Counted from the first letter of the stretch, positions 34,535 to 44,430 are shown. The stretch is DNA of 64,000 bases from CAVVJA01 sp963779485 (GCA_963779485.1 CAVZYJ010000013.1:682001-746000); one strand, 5' to 3'. Program-made: numbers and translations. The notes: generated by a model from the sequence alone, not told the origin.

Positions 34535-35977
34535 ATGAGCGACACCACTACCGCCGAACCGACCCCGAGCCCGAGCCTCGCGGCGACCGACTTCAGCCAG
34601 GACATCGGACCCCGAACGCTCAGGGAGTCCGCTACCAACTACGTCCAGCGCGTGCGCGGCGGCGATGTCGGCATGCTGCCGGCGTTGATCGGTCTGGTCG
34701 TGCTGGTGATCATCTTCGCCAACGTCAGCGACAAGTTCCTGACCAAGACAAACCTCGCCAATCTGGTCACCCAGGCCGCACCGATCATCGTCCTCGCCAT
34801 GGCCCTCGTGTTCGTGCTACTGCTGGGTGAGATCGACCTGTCCGCCGGCACCGCGGGTGGCGTGGCCGCCGCGACGATGGGTATCGCGATCAGCAATGGC
34901 GGCGATCTCAAGCAACACCTCGGGAACCCCACCTTCTACAGCCTTGTGCTGTTCATGGTCATCACCGCGCTGATCGCGGTGTGGTACCGCCTCTGGATCG
35001 CCCTCGCCTTCATCGTGGTCGGCCTGATCCTCATGTTCACCACGCTGGCCCAGAACGCGGTCCTGGGCATCTTGCTCGCGGTCTGCGTTGGTGTCGCCAT
35101 CGGCGTGCTCACCGGCATCCTGGTCGCGAAGATCGGCATTCCGTCCTTCGTGGTGACGCTGGCCCTCTTCCTGGGCTGGCAGGGGGTGCTCCTGCAGTTG
35201 ATCGGGCAGGGCGCATCGATCAACGTCGGCCAGAACGAGTTCCTCTTCAAGCTGGAATCCGCGACCAACGCGATTCCGCCGGTCTGGGGCTGGATTATGT
35301 GGGTGGTCGGTGCCGGCGGCTTCCTCGCGTTTACGGTCTGGCGCTCGATCCACAATCGCTCGCGCGGCCTGGTTGCCGACCCGCTCAGCGTTGTGCTTCT
35401 CCGCGGCGGGGTGATTGCGGTAGTGACGGGCCTCGCGGTGTGGCTACTCAATCAGAACCGTTCGCTGAACCGGTTCATCACCCAGGAGGGCGTTCCGCGG
35501 ATCGTGCCACTGCTCCTCGTCCTGCTGTTGCTGTGGACTCTCGTCCTGGCCAAGACCCGCTTCGGCCGATACATCTACGCCGTCGGCGGTAACGCCGAGG
35601 CGGCTCGGCGCGCCGGCGTCGACGTCGTTCGCATCCGGATGTCCGCGTTCGTGATCTGCTCCGGCATGGCCGGGCTCGCCGGGGTCGTCGCTGCGGCCCG
35701 GACCGCGAGTATCGACGGCACGTCCGGTGGCGGTAACACTTTGCTGTTCGCGGTCGCCGCCGCAGTCATCGGCGGAACGTCACTCTTCGGCGGGAAAGGC
35801 AAGGTCCGCGACGCGCTCATCGGCGGCCTCGTGATCGCCATTATCCCGAACGGATTGAGCCTCAAGCCGAATCTCGGGCCACAGTACAACCTGATGATCA
35901 CGTGCGTCGTGCTCCTGCTCGCGGCTGCGGCGGACGCCCTGTCGCGGCGCAAGGCGCGGGCCTCGGGCGTCGGGTAG
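34535..35977 (+). CDS. sugar ABC transporter permease (xylose type)
   Basis: This 480-residue permease of the BPD_transp_2 (XylH/RbsC) family has about ten or more helices. LLGEIDLSAGTAGGVAAATM and YAVGGNAEAARRAGVDVVRI are family hallmarks. It is longer than RbsC, with a large polar N-terminus of about 45 residues and an extended central loop as in XylH. It starts with ATG 13 nt after the ATPase stop. Together with the upstream genes it forms a complete importer, probably for a pentose. Confidence 0.92.
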   Translation: MSDTTTAEPTPSPSLAATDFSQDIGPRTLRESATNYVQRVRGGDVGMLPALIGLVVLVIIFANVSDKFLTKTNLANLVTQAAPIIVLAMALVFVLLLGEIDLSAGTAGGVAAATMGIAISNGGDLKQHLGNPTFYSLVLFMVITALIAVWYRLWIALAFIVVGLILMFTTLAQNAVLGILLAVCVGVAIGVLTGILVAKIGIPSFVVTLALFLGWQGVLLQLIGQGASINVGQNEFLFKLESATNAIPPVWGWIMWVVGAGGFLAFTVWRSIHNRSRGLVADPLSVVLLRGGVIAVVTGLAVWLLNQNRSLNRFITQEGVPRIVPLLLVLLLLWTLVLAKTRFGRYIYAVGGNAEAARRAGVDVVRIRMSAFVICSGMAGLAGVVAAARTASIDGTSGGGNTLLFAVAAAVIGGTSLFGGKGKVRDALIGGLVIAIIPNGLSLKPNLGPQYNLMITCVVLLLAAAADALSRRKARASGVG

Positions 35978-36010
35978 CCGGCGCGCCGAGTCCGCACCGC
36001 AGGTTAGCCA

Positions 36011-37216
36011 ATGGGCCTGCCCGACGTCGTTCGACCCGAAACCGCGCGACGCACCAACCGGGCGATCGTGCTGGAGCACATCCACCGGCACGGCGAACTG
36101 GCTCGAGCGGACCTCACCCAACTGCTCGGCCTCAACCGTTCCACGATCGCGTCGGTCATCGCCGACCTCGTCAGCTTGGGGTTGGTCAGCGAGCGGGTGC
36201 CGGCTCGCGGAGAGGGGGTCGGCCGGCCGTCGCACCTCGTCGGTCCGCGCTCCGACGGGCCATACGTGATAGCGGTCGAGATCGACGCTGACCACGTGAC
36301 GACAAGCGCCGTGAGCCTGGGCGGCGAGGTACTCAGCCGAGACGACCACGACCTGCGCGCGCAGGATACGGGGAGCATCGCGGTCGCCGATCGGATCCGG
36401 GCTGACGCGGCGACGATCGAGCAGGCCGTCCCATCCGGCGCGTTCCTCGTGGGGGTCGGCGTGAGCCTGCCCGGCACTGTGCGAAGTGGCGACGAGGTGG
36501 TCGTCCAGGCGCCCAACTTGGGCTGGCGGGACGAGCCATTTCACGAGCTGCTCGCCTCGCGCTTCCCGCCTGGGCTACCTATTCGACTGGCCAACGACGC
36601 GGATGTCGGCGCGATGGCCGAACACCTGCGCGGCGCGGCGAGCGGTGCGAGCGACGCGATCTACCTGATCGGCAAGATCGGCGTGGGTGCCGGGATGATC
36701 GTCGGTGGCCAGGCCCTCACCGGTGCCGGTGGGCTGGCCGGCGAGGTGGGCCACATGGTCCTCGATCCGGCCGGCCCGGTCTGCCGGTGCGGAAGCAACG
36801 GATGCATGGAGGCCTTGGTCGGGGAAGCGGCATTGCTGCGGGCCAGCGGCTGGCTCCGCCCGCCGACGCGGCACGCCGTCGCCCAGGTTCTGGAAGCAGC
36901 CCGGCTCGGCGAGCCGGCGGCCCGGGCCGGCATCGCCCAGGTCGGCTCGGCCCTGGGTCTGGCTATCGCCAATCTCGTCAACCTGCTGAACCCCGAGGTC
37001 GTCATCTTGGGCGGATCGCTCGCCCCGATCCTGGAACTCGGAGCCACCAGCATCGAGGCGCAGCTGGATCGATACGCGATGGCCGGGCAGCGGCAGATGG
37101 TGACCTTGCGAACACCGGACCTGGGCGACGACTCGTCGCTGATCGGCGCGGCCGAGCTCGCGTTCCGGCCGCTGCTCGCCGATCCCCACGGCACGGTGCA
37201 GCTTCGGCTGGCCTAG
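36011..37216 (+). CDS. ROK-family transcriptional regulator (XylR-like)
   Basis: This 401-residue regulator has an N-terminal winged helix (about residues 12-75, with LARADLTQLLGLNRSTIASV) and a ROK sugar-binding domain. The domain has GVGVSLPGTVRSGDEVV, the substrate motif GEVGHMVLDPAG and zinc ligands in CRCGSNGCMEAL. Such proteins repress sugar-uptake operons until the sugar binds. It is the last gene of the ABC importer cluster and probably acts on the palindrome at 32466. Repeat copy 3 follows its stop. Confidence 0.92.
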   Translation: MGLPDVVRPETARRTNRAIVLEHIHRHGELARADLTQLLGLNRSTIASVIADLVSLGLVSERVPARGEGVGRPSHLVGPRSDGPYVIAVEIDADHVTTSAVSLGGEVLSRDDHDLRAQDTGSIAVADRIRADAATIEQAVPSGAFLVGVGVSLPGTVRSGDEVVVQAPNLGWRDEPFHELLASRFPPGLPIRLANDADVGAMAEHLRGAASGASDAIYLIGKIGVGAGMIVGGQALTGAGGLAGEVGHMVLDPAGPVCRCGSNGCMEALVGEAALLRASGWLRPPTRHAVAQVLEAARLGEPAARAGIAQVGSALGLAIANLVNLLNPEVVILGGSLAPILELGATSIEAQLDRYAMAGQRQMVTLRTPDLGDDSSLIGAAELAFRPLLADPHGTVQLRLA

Positions 37217-37247
37217 GGCCGCCGGCGGTCAGCTCAGCCGAGCATCT

Positions 37248-37298
37248 TCGTGATCTTGGACTTATCGTCGCCCTGGGGCAGTAAGTCCAAGATCACGA
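37248..37298. repeat. 53-bp palindromic repeat, copy 3
   Basis: Arms TCGTGATCTTGGACTTA and TAAGTCCAAGATCACGA, 17 nt each, flank a centre that starts TCGTCGCC and ends GGGGCAG, very close to copy 2. The outermost base pair of copies 1 and 2 is not formed here. It lies between the convergent ROK and ABC exporter stops, the same setting as copy 2. Confidence 0.9.
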
Positions 37299-37320
37299 CT
37301 GGTGCGGCGTGGGAAGTCGA

Positions 37321-39201
37321 TCAGCCCGCGCGGACGGGTGACTGGCGTTCGAACTGGGTTTGGTAGAGCTCGGCGTAAAGCCCGCCGGCGGCGAGCAGCT
37401 CCAGATGCGTTCCGCTCTCCACGATGCGGCCGCCATCGACGACCAGGATCCGGTCGGCCCCGAGGACCGTCGACAGCCGGTGAGCGATCACGAGCGACGT
37501 CCGACCGGACAGCGCCCGGTCGAGCGCCGCCTGGACCGCGACCTCGGACTCGCTGTCCAGGTGGGCCGTCGCCTCATCGAGGATGACGATCGGCGGCGCC
37601 TTCAGCAGCAGCCGGGCGATCGCCAGGCGTTGCTTCTCGCCGCCGGACAGCCGGTACCCGCGATCACCCACGACCGTGTCGAGCCCGTCGGGCAAGGACT
37701 GCACGAGCGGCGCGATCTGGGCCGCCTCGAGGGCCGCCCACAGCTGCGCCTCGGCGGCGGACGGCGCCGCATACATCAGGTTGGCGCGGATGGTGTCGTG
37801 GAACATGTGCGCGTCCTGGGTGACCACGCCGATGCGATCGCGCAGCGACTGCTGAGTCACGGCGCGCACATCCTCGCCGCCGACCAGCACCTCGCCGGAG
37901 GTCACGTCGTACATCCGGGACACCAGCTGGCTGATCGTCGTCTTGCCGGCGCCGGACGGACCGACGAGGGCGACCAGCTCGCCCGGCTCGGCTCGGAAGG
38001 AGACGCCGTGCAGCACCTCGTGGGACGGAGCCGCGTCGAGTACGGCAACGTCCTCCAGCGACGCCAGCGAGACCTCAGCGGCGGTGGGATAGGTGAAGCG
38101 CACGTCGACGAACTCGACGCTGCGCGCGGCCCGGGGCAGCTCGGTGGCATTCGGGGCGTCATCGACCATCGGGGCCAGGTCGAGGACCTCGAAGACCCGA
38201 TCGAAGCTGACCAGCGCGCTCATGATGTCCACGCGGGCATTCGACAGCCCGGTCAGGGGCCCGTACAGCCGGGTGAGCAGCAGGGCAAGCGTGACGACCG
38301 TGCCGGCATCCAGCCGGCCGGTAAGCGCGTAGTAGCCGCCCAGCCCGTACACCAGGGCCTGAGCGAGGGCCGCCACCAGGGTCAGCGCGACGAAGAACAC
38401 CCGGGCGTACATGGCCGAGGTGATGCCGATGTCGCGCACCCGGGCCGCGCGAGCCGAGAAGGATGCGTTTTCGGCCGGCAACCGGCCGAACAGCTTGACC
38501 AGCAGCGCACCGGCCACGTTGAACCGTTCGGTCATCGTGGCGTTCATCGAGGCGTTGAGGTTGTACGACTCGCGAGTGATGCTTTGTAGCCGCGTGCCGA
38601 TTCGGCGCGCGGGCAGCACGAACAACGGCAGCAGCACCAGCGCCAGCCCGGTGATCTGCCAGGACAGGGAGAACATGACGCCGGCGGTGAGCACCAGGCT
38701 GACGACGTTGGAGACGACCCCGGACAGGGTCGAGGTGAAGGCCTGCTGCGCCCCGTTGACGTCGTTGTTCAGCCGGCTCACCAGGGCGCCGGTCTGGGTG
38801 CGGGTGAAGAAGGCGAGTGGCATGCGCTGGACGTGATCGAACACCGCGGTGCGCATGTCGTAGATCAGGCTCTCCCCGATCCGGGCCGAATACCAGCGCT
38901 GGGCAATCGAGAGCACCGCATCGACCAAGGCCAGGCCAGCGATCACGAAGGCGATCTGCACCACGACCCGAACCTCGCCGTGCTCGGTGATCTCGTTGAC
39001 GACGCGACCGGCGAGCACGGGCGTGGCGACGCCGATTAGCGCGTCCAGCACGATGACCACGAGGAAGATGACCAGCTGCGGCCGGTAGGGGCGGGCGATC
39101 CGGAAGACGCGCCGCCAGGTACCGGGCGGCAATTGCCGCTGAAGCACGGTCGAATCCCGATGGCTCATCGAATGCATCGCGCGCATCGCATGCATGGACA
39201 T
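37321..39201 (-). CDS. ABC exporter, fused membrane and ATPase domains
   Basis: This half-transporter of about 626 residues has six membrane helices (about residues 30-320) and a C-terminal ATPase domain with VGPSGAGKTTISQ, LSGGEKQRLAIARLLL and VILDEATAHLD. It probably exports a lipid or drug-like compound as a homodimer. The N-terminus MSMHAMRAMHSMSHRDS is Met/His-rich, as seen in related actinobacterial exporters. ATG at 39201 has a GGAGG site at normal spacing, whereas the longer frame has none. It is followed by repeat copy 3. Confidence 0.93.
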   Translation of the reverse strand: MSMHAMRAMHSMSHRDSTVLQRQLPPGTWRRVFRIARPYRPQLVIFLVVIVLDALIGVATPVLAGRVVNEITEHGEVRVVVQIAFVIAGLALVDAVLSIAQRWYSARIGESLIYDMRTAVFDHVQRMPLAFFTRTQTGALVSRLNNDVNGAQQAFTSTLSGVVSNVVSLVLTAGVMFSLSWQITGLALVLLPLFVLPARRIGTRLQSITRESYNLNASMNATMTERFNVAGALLVKLFGRLPAENASFSARAARVRDIGITSAMYARVFFVALTLVAALAQALVYGLGGYYALTGRLDAGTVVTLALLLTRLYGPLTGLSNARVDIMSALVSFDRVFEVLDLAPMVDDAPNATELPRAARSVEFVDVRFTYPTAAEVSLASLEDVAVLDAAPSHEVLHGVSFRAEPGELVALVGPSGAGKTTISQLVSRMYDVTSGEVLVGGEDVRAVTQQSLRDRIGVVTQDAHMFHDTIRANLMYAAPSAAEAQLWAALEAAQIAPLVQSLPDGLDTVVGDRGYRLSGGEKQRLAIARLLLKAPPIVILDEATAHLDSESEVAVQAALDRALSGRTSLVIAHRLSTVLGADRILVVDGGRIVESGTHLELLAAGGLYAELYQTQFERQSPVRAG

Positions 39202-39260
39202 CGACCACCTCCGATGCGACTCAACGCTTACATGATTACCAGCATTCCCGGCCGGCACGC

Positions 39261-40034
39261 TCAGCGTTCGTCGACGAGACCGGCGAGGTCACGCAGCCGG
39301 CGATACTGCGCGGCCCGCTCGGCCGCTTCCTGCGCGTCCTGTGAGCGTCCACCGGCCGTGCGCAACAGCGCCTTGGTCTCGACCACTGCGTCTCGCGGCA
39401 GCGCCAGCACCGCCGCCACCGCTTCCTCGGCGGCGACTAGCAACTGGTCGGCAGGCACCACGGTGTTCGCGAGCCCCATGCGCAGCGCCTCCTCGGCGCC
39501 GAGCTGACCGCCGGTGAGGCAGATGTGCGCGGCCCGGGAGTAGCCCACGAGGTCGACGAGCCGTTTGGTGCCGCCCAGATCGGGCACCAGTCCGAAACGG
39601 GGTTCGGCCATGCTGAACCGCGCGTCAGCGCCGACGATGCGGAGATCGCAGGCCAGGGCCAGCTGGAAGCCAGCGCCAATGGCGTGCCCTCGGACCGCCG
39701 CGATGCTGACCAACCTCGGTTCGGCGAGCCAGCTGAACCCGGCTTGAAAGCCCGCGAGGACGTCATCGGCCTGGTGCGCCGGGCCGTTGGCCAGCGCGCG
39801 AACGGCGGATTGCGCATCGGCGATCAAGCTGCGGTCTATTCCGGACGAGAAGGCGGGGCCGGCACCCGTTACGAGGACGACTCGAACCGCACCAGGCAGG
39901 TTCGCGCCCACCCGGGCCAACCACCGCCAGGTGTCCGGCGTCTGGGCATTGCGCTTTTCGGGCCGGTTCAGCGTGATCCGCGCGACCGAATCAGCGACTT
40001 CGACGACGAAACCGGCCTCCGCCGGGACCGTCAC
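39261..40034 (-). CDS. enoyl-CoA hydratase/isomerase family protein
   Basis: This 257-residue crotonase-fold protein has ITLNRPEKRNAQ at the N-terminus and the oxyanion-hole segment AVRGHAIGAGFQLALACDLR. The second catalytic region has AEPRFGLVPDLGG, with Asp in place of one usual Glu-containing position, so isomerase or other activity is possible. It sits beside a small HTH protein and near an ABC-F gene, as echA12 does in mycobacteria as I recall. It starts with GTG. Confidence 0.9.
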   Translation of the reverse strand: MTVPAEAGFVVEVADSVARITLNRPEKRNAQTPDTWRWLARVGANLPGAVRVVLVTGAGPAFSSGIDRSLIADAQSAVRALANGPAHQADDVLAGFQAGFSWLAEPRLVSIAAVRGHAIGAGFQLALACDLRIVGADARFSMAEPRFGLVPDLGGTKRLVDLVGYSRAAHICLTGGQLGAEEALRMGLANTVVPADQLLVAAEEAVAAVLALPRDAVVETKALLRTAGGRSQDAQEAAERAAQYRRLRDLAGLVDER

Positions 40035-40051
40035 CGGACCTGGCGCCAGGG

Positions 40052-40267
40052 CTACCTCGCCTTTTTCTTGTTCCTCGTGGCGCCGCCACGCCCGCGAAGC
40101 GTGGTTCCGGACTCGGCCAGCACCCGATGCACGAAGCCGTATGAGCGGCCGCTACTGCTAGCGAGCTCGCGGATGCTGCGGCCTTTGTCGTACTGCTTGC
40201 GAAGATCGGTCGCGAGCTTCGTCCGTTCAGCGCCGGTGATCCGGACGCCCTTCTTCAGCGCGGCCAT
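40052..40267 (-). CDS. small helix-turn-helix protein
   Basis: This 71-residue basic protein contains RKQYDKGRSIRELASSSGRS followed by YGFVHRVLAESG, a simple helix-turn-helix of the kind found in Hin-like or small actinobacterial regulators. It ends in a lysine/arginine-rich tail. The second ATG (40267) is preferred because AAGGGA lies six bases upstream, whereas the first ATG directly abuts that site. The gene ends 17 nt before the enoyl-CoA hydratase start. A counterpart (Rv1473A) occupies this neighbourhood in mycobacteria. Confidence 0.85.
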   Translation of the reverse strand: MAALKKGVRITGAERTKLATDLRKQYDKGRSIRELASSSGRSYGFVHRVLAESGTTLRGRGGATRNKKKAR

Positions 40268-40427
40268 CGTCATTCCCTTCCCGAACCGTCCGCAGGCAGC
40301 TCCGCACCGCGGAAGCCCTCACGTCTTGATATCAGCGCACCTGCGACGCCGCAAGATCACTAGATGACGGATCCCGGAATGGGACGGATCTTTCTGGCCC
40401 CTCTGAGCCGCCAGGACCGGCACTTGT

Positions 40428-41702
40428 TCAGTCGATGCACTGGCTGGTGTTCTGCGCCGCCGTGGTGACGTCGCTCGTGGTTGTGCTCCGAGTGGGCGCG
40501 GGTGCGGCCAGGGTCGGATGGCTGCCGGCCGCCGCCGATCGGGCATCCGCGGACGGCGCCGAAGTGGCTGCTGGAGTCGGCCGCTTGCCGATGATGGCCG
40601 CCACGGTGGCCTGCACTTCGCTCGGGTTGACCAGAAACACCCATCCGACCTTGTTGATCGTGCTGCCGTCGGTCGGCATGTTCGAGAAGGTGATGTTGCC
40701 CGCCGACATCTCGCCGAACTCGGCGAGCAGCGATAGCGGGTCGAGTCCCGGGTCCATCTGGATCGACGATCTCACGGCGTCCAGCAGCTTGTTGATCCTG
40801 GTTGGGTTGAGGAAGGTGCCGGTCGACGCGATCTTCTTGAAGGCCTGGCTGAGGAAGTAATGCTGCCGATTGATGCGGCCGAGGTCGCCGCCGGGGACGC
40901 CGTGCCGCTGCCGCACGAAGGCGAGGGCCTGCTTGCCGTGGATGGTCTGCCAACCCGCCTTGAGGTCGATGCCCGAGTAGCCGACTCCGTTCGCGTCGGA
41001 GTCGGTCTGGGCGTTCTGCGGGTGAAGCAGGCACACCGGTACGCCGCCGATGGCGTTGCTGATCCGATAGAAGCCGAGCAATCCGACCGAAACGAAGTGG
41101 TTGATCGTCAGACCGCTGAGCGCCGATAGCGTTCGGATCAGCAGCCGGTACCCACCAGCCGGATCTCCCTTCGCGTCCTGCGCACCGTAGGCGTAGGCCG
41201 AGTTGAGCTTGCCCATTCCGTGGCCAGGTATCGCAACGTAGGAATCCCGCGGAAAGGAGATCACGCTGGCCTTGCCGCCGTCGGAGGGGACGTGCATCAC
41301 CATCATTGTGTCGGTGTTCGAGGCACCGGGGTCCGCGGTGGTTCCCAGGTCGGCAAGCTCGGCCGGCGTCGCCCCGTCCCGGCTGTCGTTCCCGACGATC
41401 AGGATGTTCTGGTCCTTGCCGTCCTGGTGGGCGCGGGCTGACGGGCCGGAGGTCGGGGTAGCCGGAATGGCGTCGATACGGACGATCTTGGAGGCGAACG
41501 AGCGGTAGCTGGCCCAGGCCCAGCCGCTGCCGGCCAGCACCACGAGAGCCAGCACGCCGCACAGCACTCGGAGACCCGCGCTCACCCGTCGCCGTCGACG
41601 CTGCACGCGTTGCGCCCGGCGGTGCTCGGAACGGGTCGGTCCGGGCCGGTACGCCTTGCCGGCGAGCCAGTCGTGGGGTGACAGGTCGCGGTGGGCGGGC
41701 AC
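40428..41702 (-). CDS. LytR-CpsA-Psr family cell-wall ligase
   Basis: This 424-residue protein has a basic cytoplasmic N-terminus, one membrane helix (about residues 42-64) and an external LCP domain (about 95-270). Key segments are ILIVGNDSRDG, VISFPRDSYVAIPGHG, KLNSAYAYG and HGKQALAFVRQRHG, with the acidic and arginine residues that bind a polyprenyl pyrophosphate. LCP proteins attach glycopolymers to peptidoglycan. The C-terminal tail is rich in Ala, Pro, Ser and Thr. It starts with GTG. Confidence 0.9.
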   Translation of the reverse strand: MPAHRDLSPHDWLAGKAYRPGPTRSEHRRAQRVQRRRRRVSAGLRVLCGVLALVVLAGSGWAWASYRSFASKIVRIDAIPATPTSGPSARAHQDGKDQNILIVGNDSRDGATPAELADLGTTADPGASNTDTMMVMHVPSDGGKASVISFPRDSYVAIPGHGMGKLNSAYAYGAQDAKGDPAGGYRLLIRTLSALSGLTINHFVSVGLLGFYRISNAIGGVPVCLLHPQNAQTDSDANGVGYSGIDLKAGWQTIHGKQALAFVRQRHGVPGGDLGRINRQHYFLSQAFKKIASTGTFLNPTRINKLLDAVRSSIQMDPGLDPLSLLAEFGEMSAGNITFSNMPTDGSTINKVGWVFLVNPSEVQATVAAIIGKRPTPAATSAPSADARSAAAGSHPTLAAPAPTRSTTTSDVTTAAQNTSQCID

Positions 41703-41851
41703 GTCAGTCCTCGCCCCACGGGCGCGAACGTGGCGGCTCGGGCTGGGGGCATTTCTCGGCGCCGGCGGAGCGGCGGGGTGGGAACGGGCGTTACGACGGG
41801 CGCGGGGGATCGCGTCCTGCCGTCATGCTACCGGGCGATGCGGATCGTGAA

Positions 41852-43474
41852 TCATGCCAGCGCGATCAGGTCGGCCAGGTCCTCGCTCCAGGTGTCCTCG
41901 ACACCGTCGGGCAACAGGATGACCTTCTCGGGTTGGAGGGCATCGACGGCGCCCTCGTCGTGAGTGACGAGCACGATCGCGCCGGCGTAGGTCCGCAGGG
42001 CGCTCAGCACCTGGCCGCGGCTCACCGGGTCGAGGTTGTTCGTGGGCTCATCCAGCAACAGGACGTTGGCCGCGCTGGTGACGAGCATGCCCAGCGCGAG
42101 GCGGGTCTTCTCGCCGCCGGAGAGCACTCCGGCCGGCTTGTCCACGTCGTCGCCGGAGAACAGGAAGGCACCGAGGATCCGCCGGAGCTCGGTGTCGGTG
42201 AGATCGACCGGAGCCGCGGAGGCCGCCGTGCGCATGTTCTCCAGGACCGTGCGGTCGTGATCGAGCGTCTCGTGCTCCTGCGCGTAGTAGCCGAGTCGAA
42301 GCCCGTGGCCGGCGATTACCTCGCCGGTGTCGGGTGGCTCCAGGCCGGCGAGCAGCCGCAACAGCGTCGTCTTGCCGGCCCCGTTCAGCCCCAGCACGAC
42401 GACGCGCGCCCCGCGGTCCACGGCGAGGTCCACGTCGGTGAACACCTCGAGGGAGCCGTAGGACTTGGACAACCCTTCAGCCTGCAGCGGCGTGCGCCCG
42501 CAGGCTGCCGGAGTCGGAAAGCGCAGCCGCGCGACCTTGTCGGCGACGCGCCGGTCGGGGAGCGTCGCCGCGAGCGCGGCCGCCCGGCGATCCATCTGGT
42601 GGGCGGCGCGGGCCTTCGTGGCCTTGGCTCGCATCTTGTCGGCCTGGCTGCGGAGAGCCTCGATCTTGCGTTCGGCGTTGGCCCGCTCGCGGTGGCGTCG
42701 CCGCTCGTCGGTCTCACGCTGCTGCAGGTAGGTCTTCCAGCCGACGTTGTACACGTCGAGCGCGGCGCGATTCGCGTCGAGATTCCACACCTTGTTGACC
42801 ACCGCGTCGAGCAATCCGACTTCGTGGCTGATCACGACGAGTCCGCCGGTGTGCTGGCGCAGGAAATCCCGCAGCCAGGTGATCGAATCGGCGTCGAGGT
42901 GATTCGTCGGCTCGTCGAGAAGCAGGGTGGCGGACTCCCCCGCGGCAGCGCCGTCCGCGAACAGGATCCGGGCGAGCTCGACCCGGCGGCGCTGACCCCC
43001 CGACAGGGTGCGCAGCGTCTGCCCGAGCACGCGGTCGGGCAGCCCGAGGTTGGAGCAGATGCGGCCGGCTTCGCTCTCGGCGGCGTAGCCCCCGAGATCG
43101 TCGAAGCGATGTTCGAGCCGGCCGTACCGGCGAATCAGGGCCCCGTCGTCGGGCGTCTCGGCCAGCTGGACCTGGATCTTGGCGATCTCCGTGACCAGCT
43201 GATCGAGGCCGCGGGCGGAGAGCACTCGATCCCGCGCGGTGACCTCCAGATCGCCGGTGCGGGGGTCCTGAGGCAGGTATCCGACCGGACCGCGGCGCTC
43301 GATCCGTCCCGCGTGGGGCGCCCTCTCTCCGGCTAACGCACGCAGGGCCGTGGTCTTACCGGCGCCGTTTCGGCCGACGAGGCCGATGCGGTCTCCGGGC
43401 TGGATCCGCAGCGTCGTCGGCTCGAGCAAGATCCGCGCGCCCGCACGCAGCTCCAGGTCAGTGGCGGCGATCAC
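41852..43474 (-). CDS. ABC-F family ATPase
   Basis: This 540-residue cytosolic protein has two ATPase domains and no membrane segment. Domain 1 has GRNGAGKTTALR, LSGGQRRRVELARI and LLLDEPTNHLD. Domain 2 has GLNGAGKTTLLR, LSGGEKTRLALG and LLLDEPTNNLD. An Arg/Lys-rich linker between them (about residues 240-300) would contact the ribosome. ABC-F proteins act in translation or ribosome-protection resistance; which applies is not evident. The position near SUF, the HTH and echA genes matches Rv1473. Confidence 0.93.
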   Translation of the reverse strand: MIAATDLELRAGARILLEPTTLRIQPGDRIGLVGRNGAGKTTALRALAGERAPHAGRIERRGPVGYLPQDPRTGDLEVTARDRVLSARGLDQLVTEIAKIQVQLAETPDDGALIRRYGRLEHRFDDLGGYAAESEAGRICSNLGLPDRVLGQTLRTLSGGQRRRVELARILFADGAAAGESATLLLDEPTNHLDADSITWLRDFLRQHTGGLVVISHEVGLLDAVVNKVWNLDANRAALDVYNVGWKTYLQQRETDERRRHRERANAERKIEALRSQADKMRAKATKARAAHQMDRRAAALAATLPDRRVADKVARLRFPTPAACGRTPLQAEGLSKSYGSLEVFTDVDLAVDRGARVVVLGLNGAGKTTLLRLLAGLEPPDTGEVIAGHGLRLGYYAQEHETLDHDRTVLENMRTAASAAPVDLTDTELRRILGAFLFSGDDVDKPAGVLSGGEKTRLALGMLVTSAANVLLLDEPTNNLDPVSRGQVLSALRTYAGAIVLVTHDEGAVDALQPEKVILLPDGVEDTWSEDLADLIALA

Positions 43475-43590
43475 GAGTGCGGCTCCTGAGGACGGGTGCG
43501 GGCATGGCAGGCTGACGGAGCGGCGCTCCGGCGCCGCGGCTACCCGACCAGGAGCTCGTGCACGTCGTCAGTCTACCGGCGGATCAGGTC

Positions 43591-44376
43591 TCACCCGAGA
43601 CGTGCCGGCGCTTCGCTGAAGTGCGTGTGTGGACGGTCGAGGCGCGCGCCGTCGACGATGAGGTCCACCTTCTCGTTGTAGAACGCCATGAGCCCGGCGA
43701 TTTTCTGGCTCTCGGCGAACGGTGCCTTGTACGACCAGACCAGGTCGGGGTGCGCGCGGCCGTTGACCTCGACTGACCAGTACTCGGCGGTTCCCTTGTA
43801 GGGACAGTCGGTCGCGGCGTCGGTATGGCTTAGCAGGTCCATCCGCACGTCGGTCTTGGGCAGGTAGTACCGGGTTGGCAGGCCCGTCTCGAACAGCAGC
43901 CGCGGGCTTGTCGAGTCAGCGACGATCACCCCGTCGACCTCGACCTGGACCCGACGCGAGCTGGCGAGGATGTCCACCCGGGTGTAGGGGTCACGCGGGT
44001 GGGTGTAGACCTCCTCGTCCTCCTCGAACCAGTGATCCATGGCCGCCCAGTCCAGCCGGATGAGATCCCGCAGCTCTGGAATCGGCGATTGCTCGTAGCG
44101 CAGCCCGGCCCCTGGGGCCGTGCGCCCTCCGGCGGTCACGGTGTAGAGCGTGCCGTCCCCACGGCTCGGGGAATGGGCGACGGCCGAGTCAGGGGCGAGC
44201 AGGTCGGTGCGAATGTCGTCGACCGGGAAGTAATAGGTCGGGTAGTAGGGCTTCTCCCACACGAGCATCGCGCGGCCGGAGTCGGCGACGGTGACGCCGC
44301 CGAGCTGGACGCGGACTCGTTTGGGCGAGGGCTCAATGCGGATGCGGCCGCGGGTAATGGTCTGCGAAGAGGTCAT
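43591..44376 (-). CDS. tandem DUF427 protein
   Basis: This 261-residue protein has two DUF427 domains. The first (about residues 8-95) has VRVQLGGVTVADSGRAMLVW and YYPTYYFPVDDIRTDLL. The second (about 135-225) repeats the plan with VQVEVDGVIVADSTSPRLLF and TRYYLPKTDVRMDLL. The two halves are clear internal duplicates. The function of DUF427 is unknown. It starts with ATG and is followed by the ABC-F gene on the same strand. Confidence 0.88.
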   Translation of the reverse strand: MTSSQTITRGRIRIEPSPKRVRVQLGGVTVADSGRAMLVWEKPYYPTYYFPVDDIRTDLLAPDSAVAHSPSRGDGTLYTVTAGGRTAPGAGLRYEQSPIPELRDLIRLDWAAMDHWFEEDEEVYTHPRDPYTRVDILASSRRVQVEVDGVIVADSTSPRLLFETGLPTRYYLPKTDVRMDLLSHTDAATDCPYKGTAEYWSVEVNGRAHPDLVWSYKAPFAESQKIAGLMAFYNEKVDLIVDGARLDRPHTHFSEAPARLG

Positions 44377-44430
44377 AGCGATCCAACGGCAGGGCGGCTA
44401 CCGATAGTCCCGGTGCCAGCGGGGTGCGGG

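Noticed and set aside
40360..41562. A second long frame overlapping the LCP gene on the same strand
   Set aside because: It is an out-of-frame shadow rich in Arg/Gly/Pro, whereas the other frame has clear LCP motifs.
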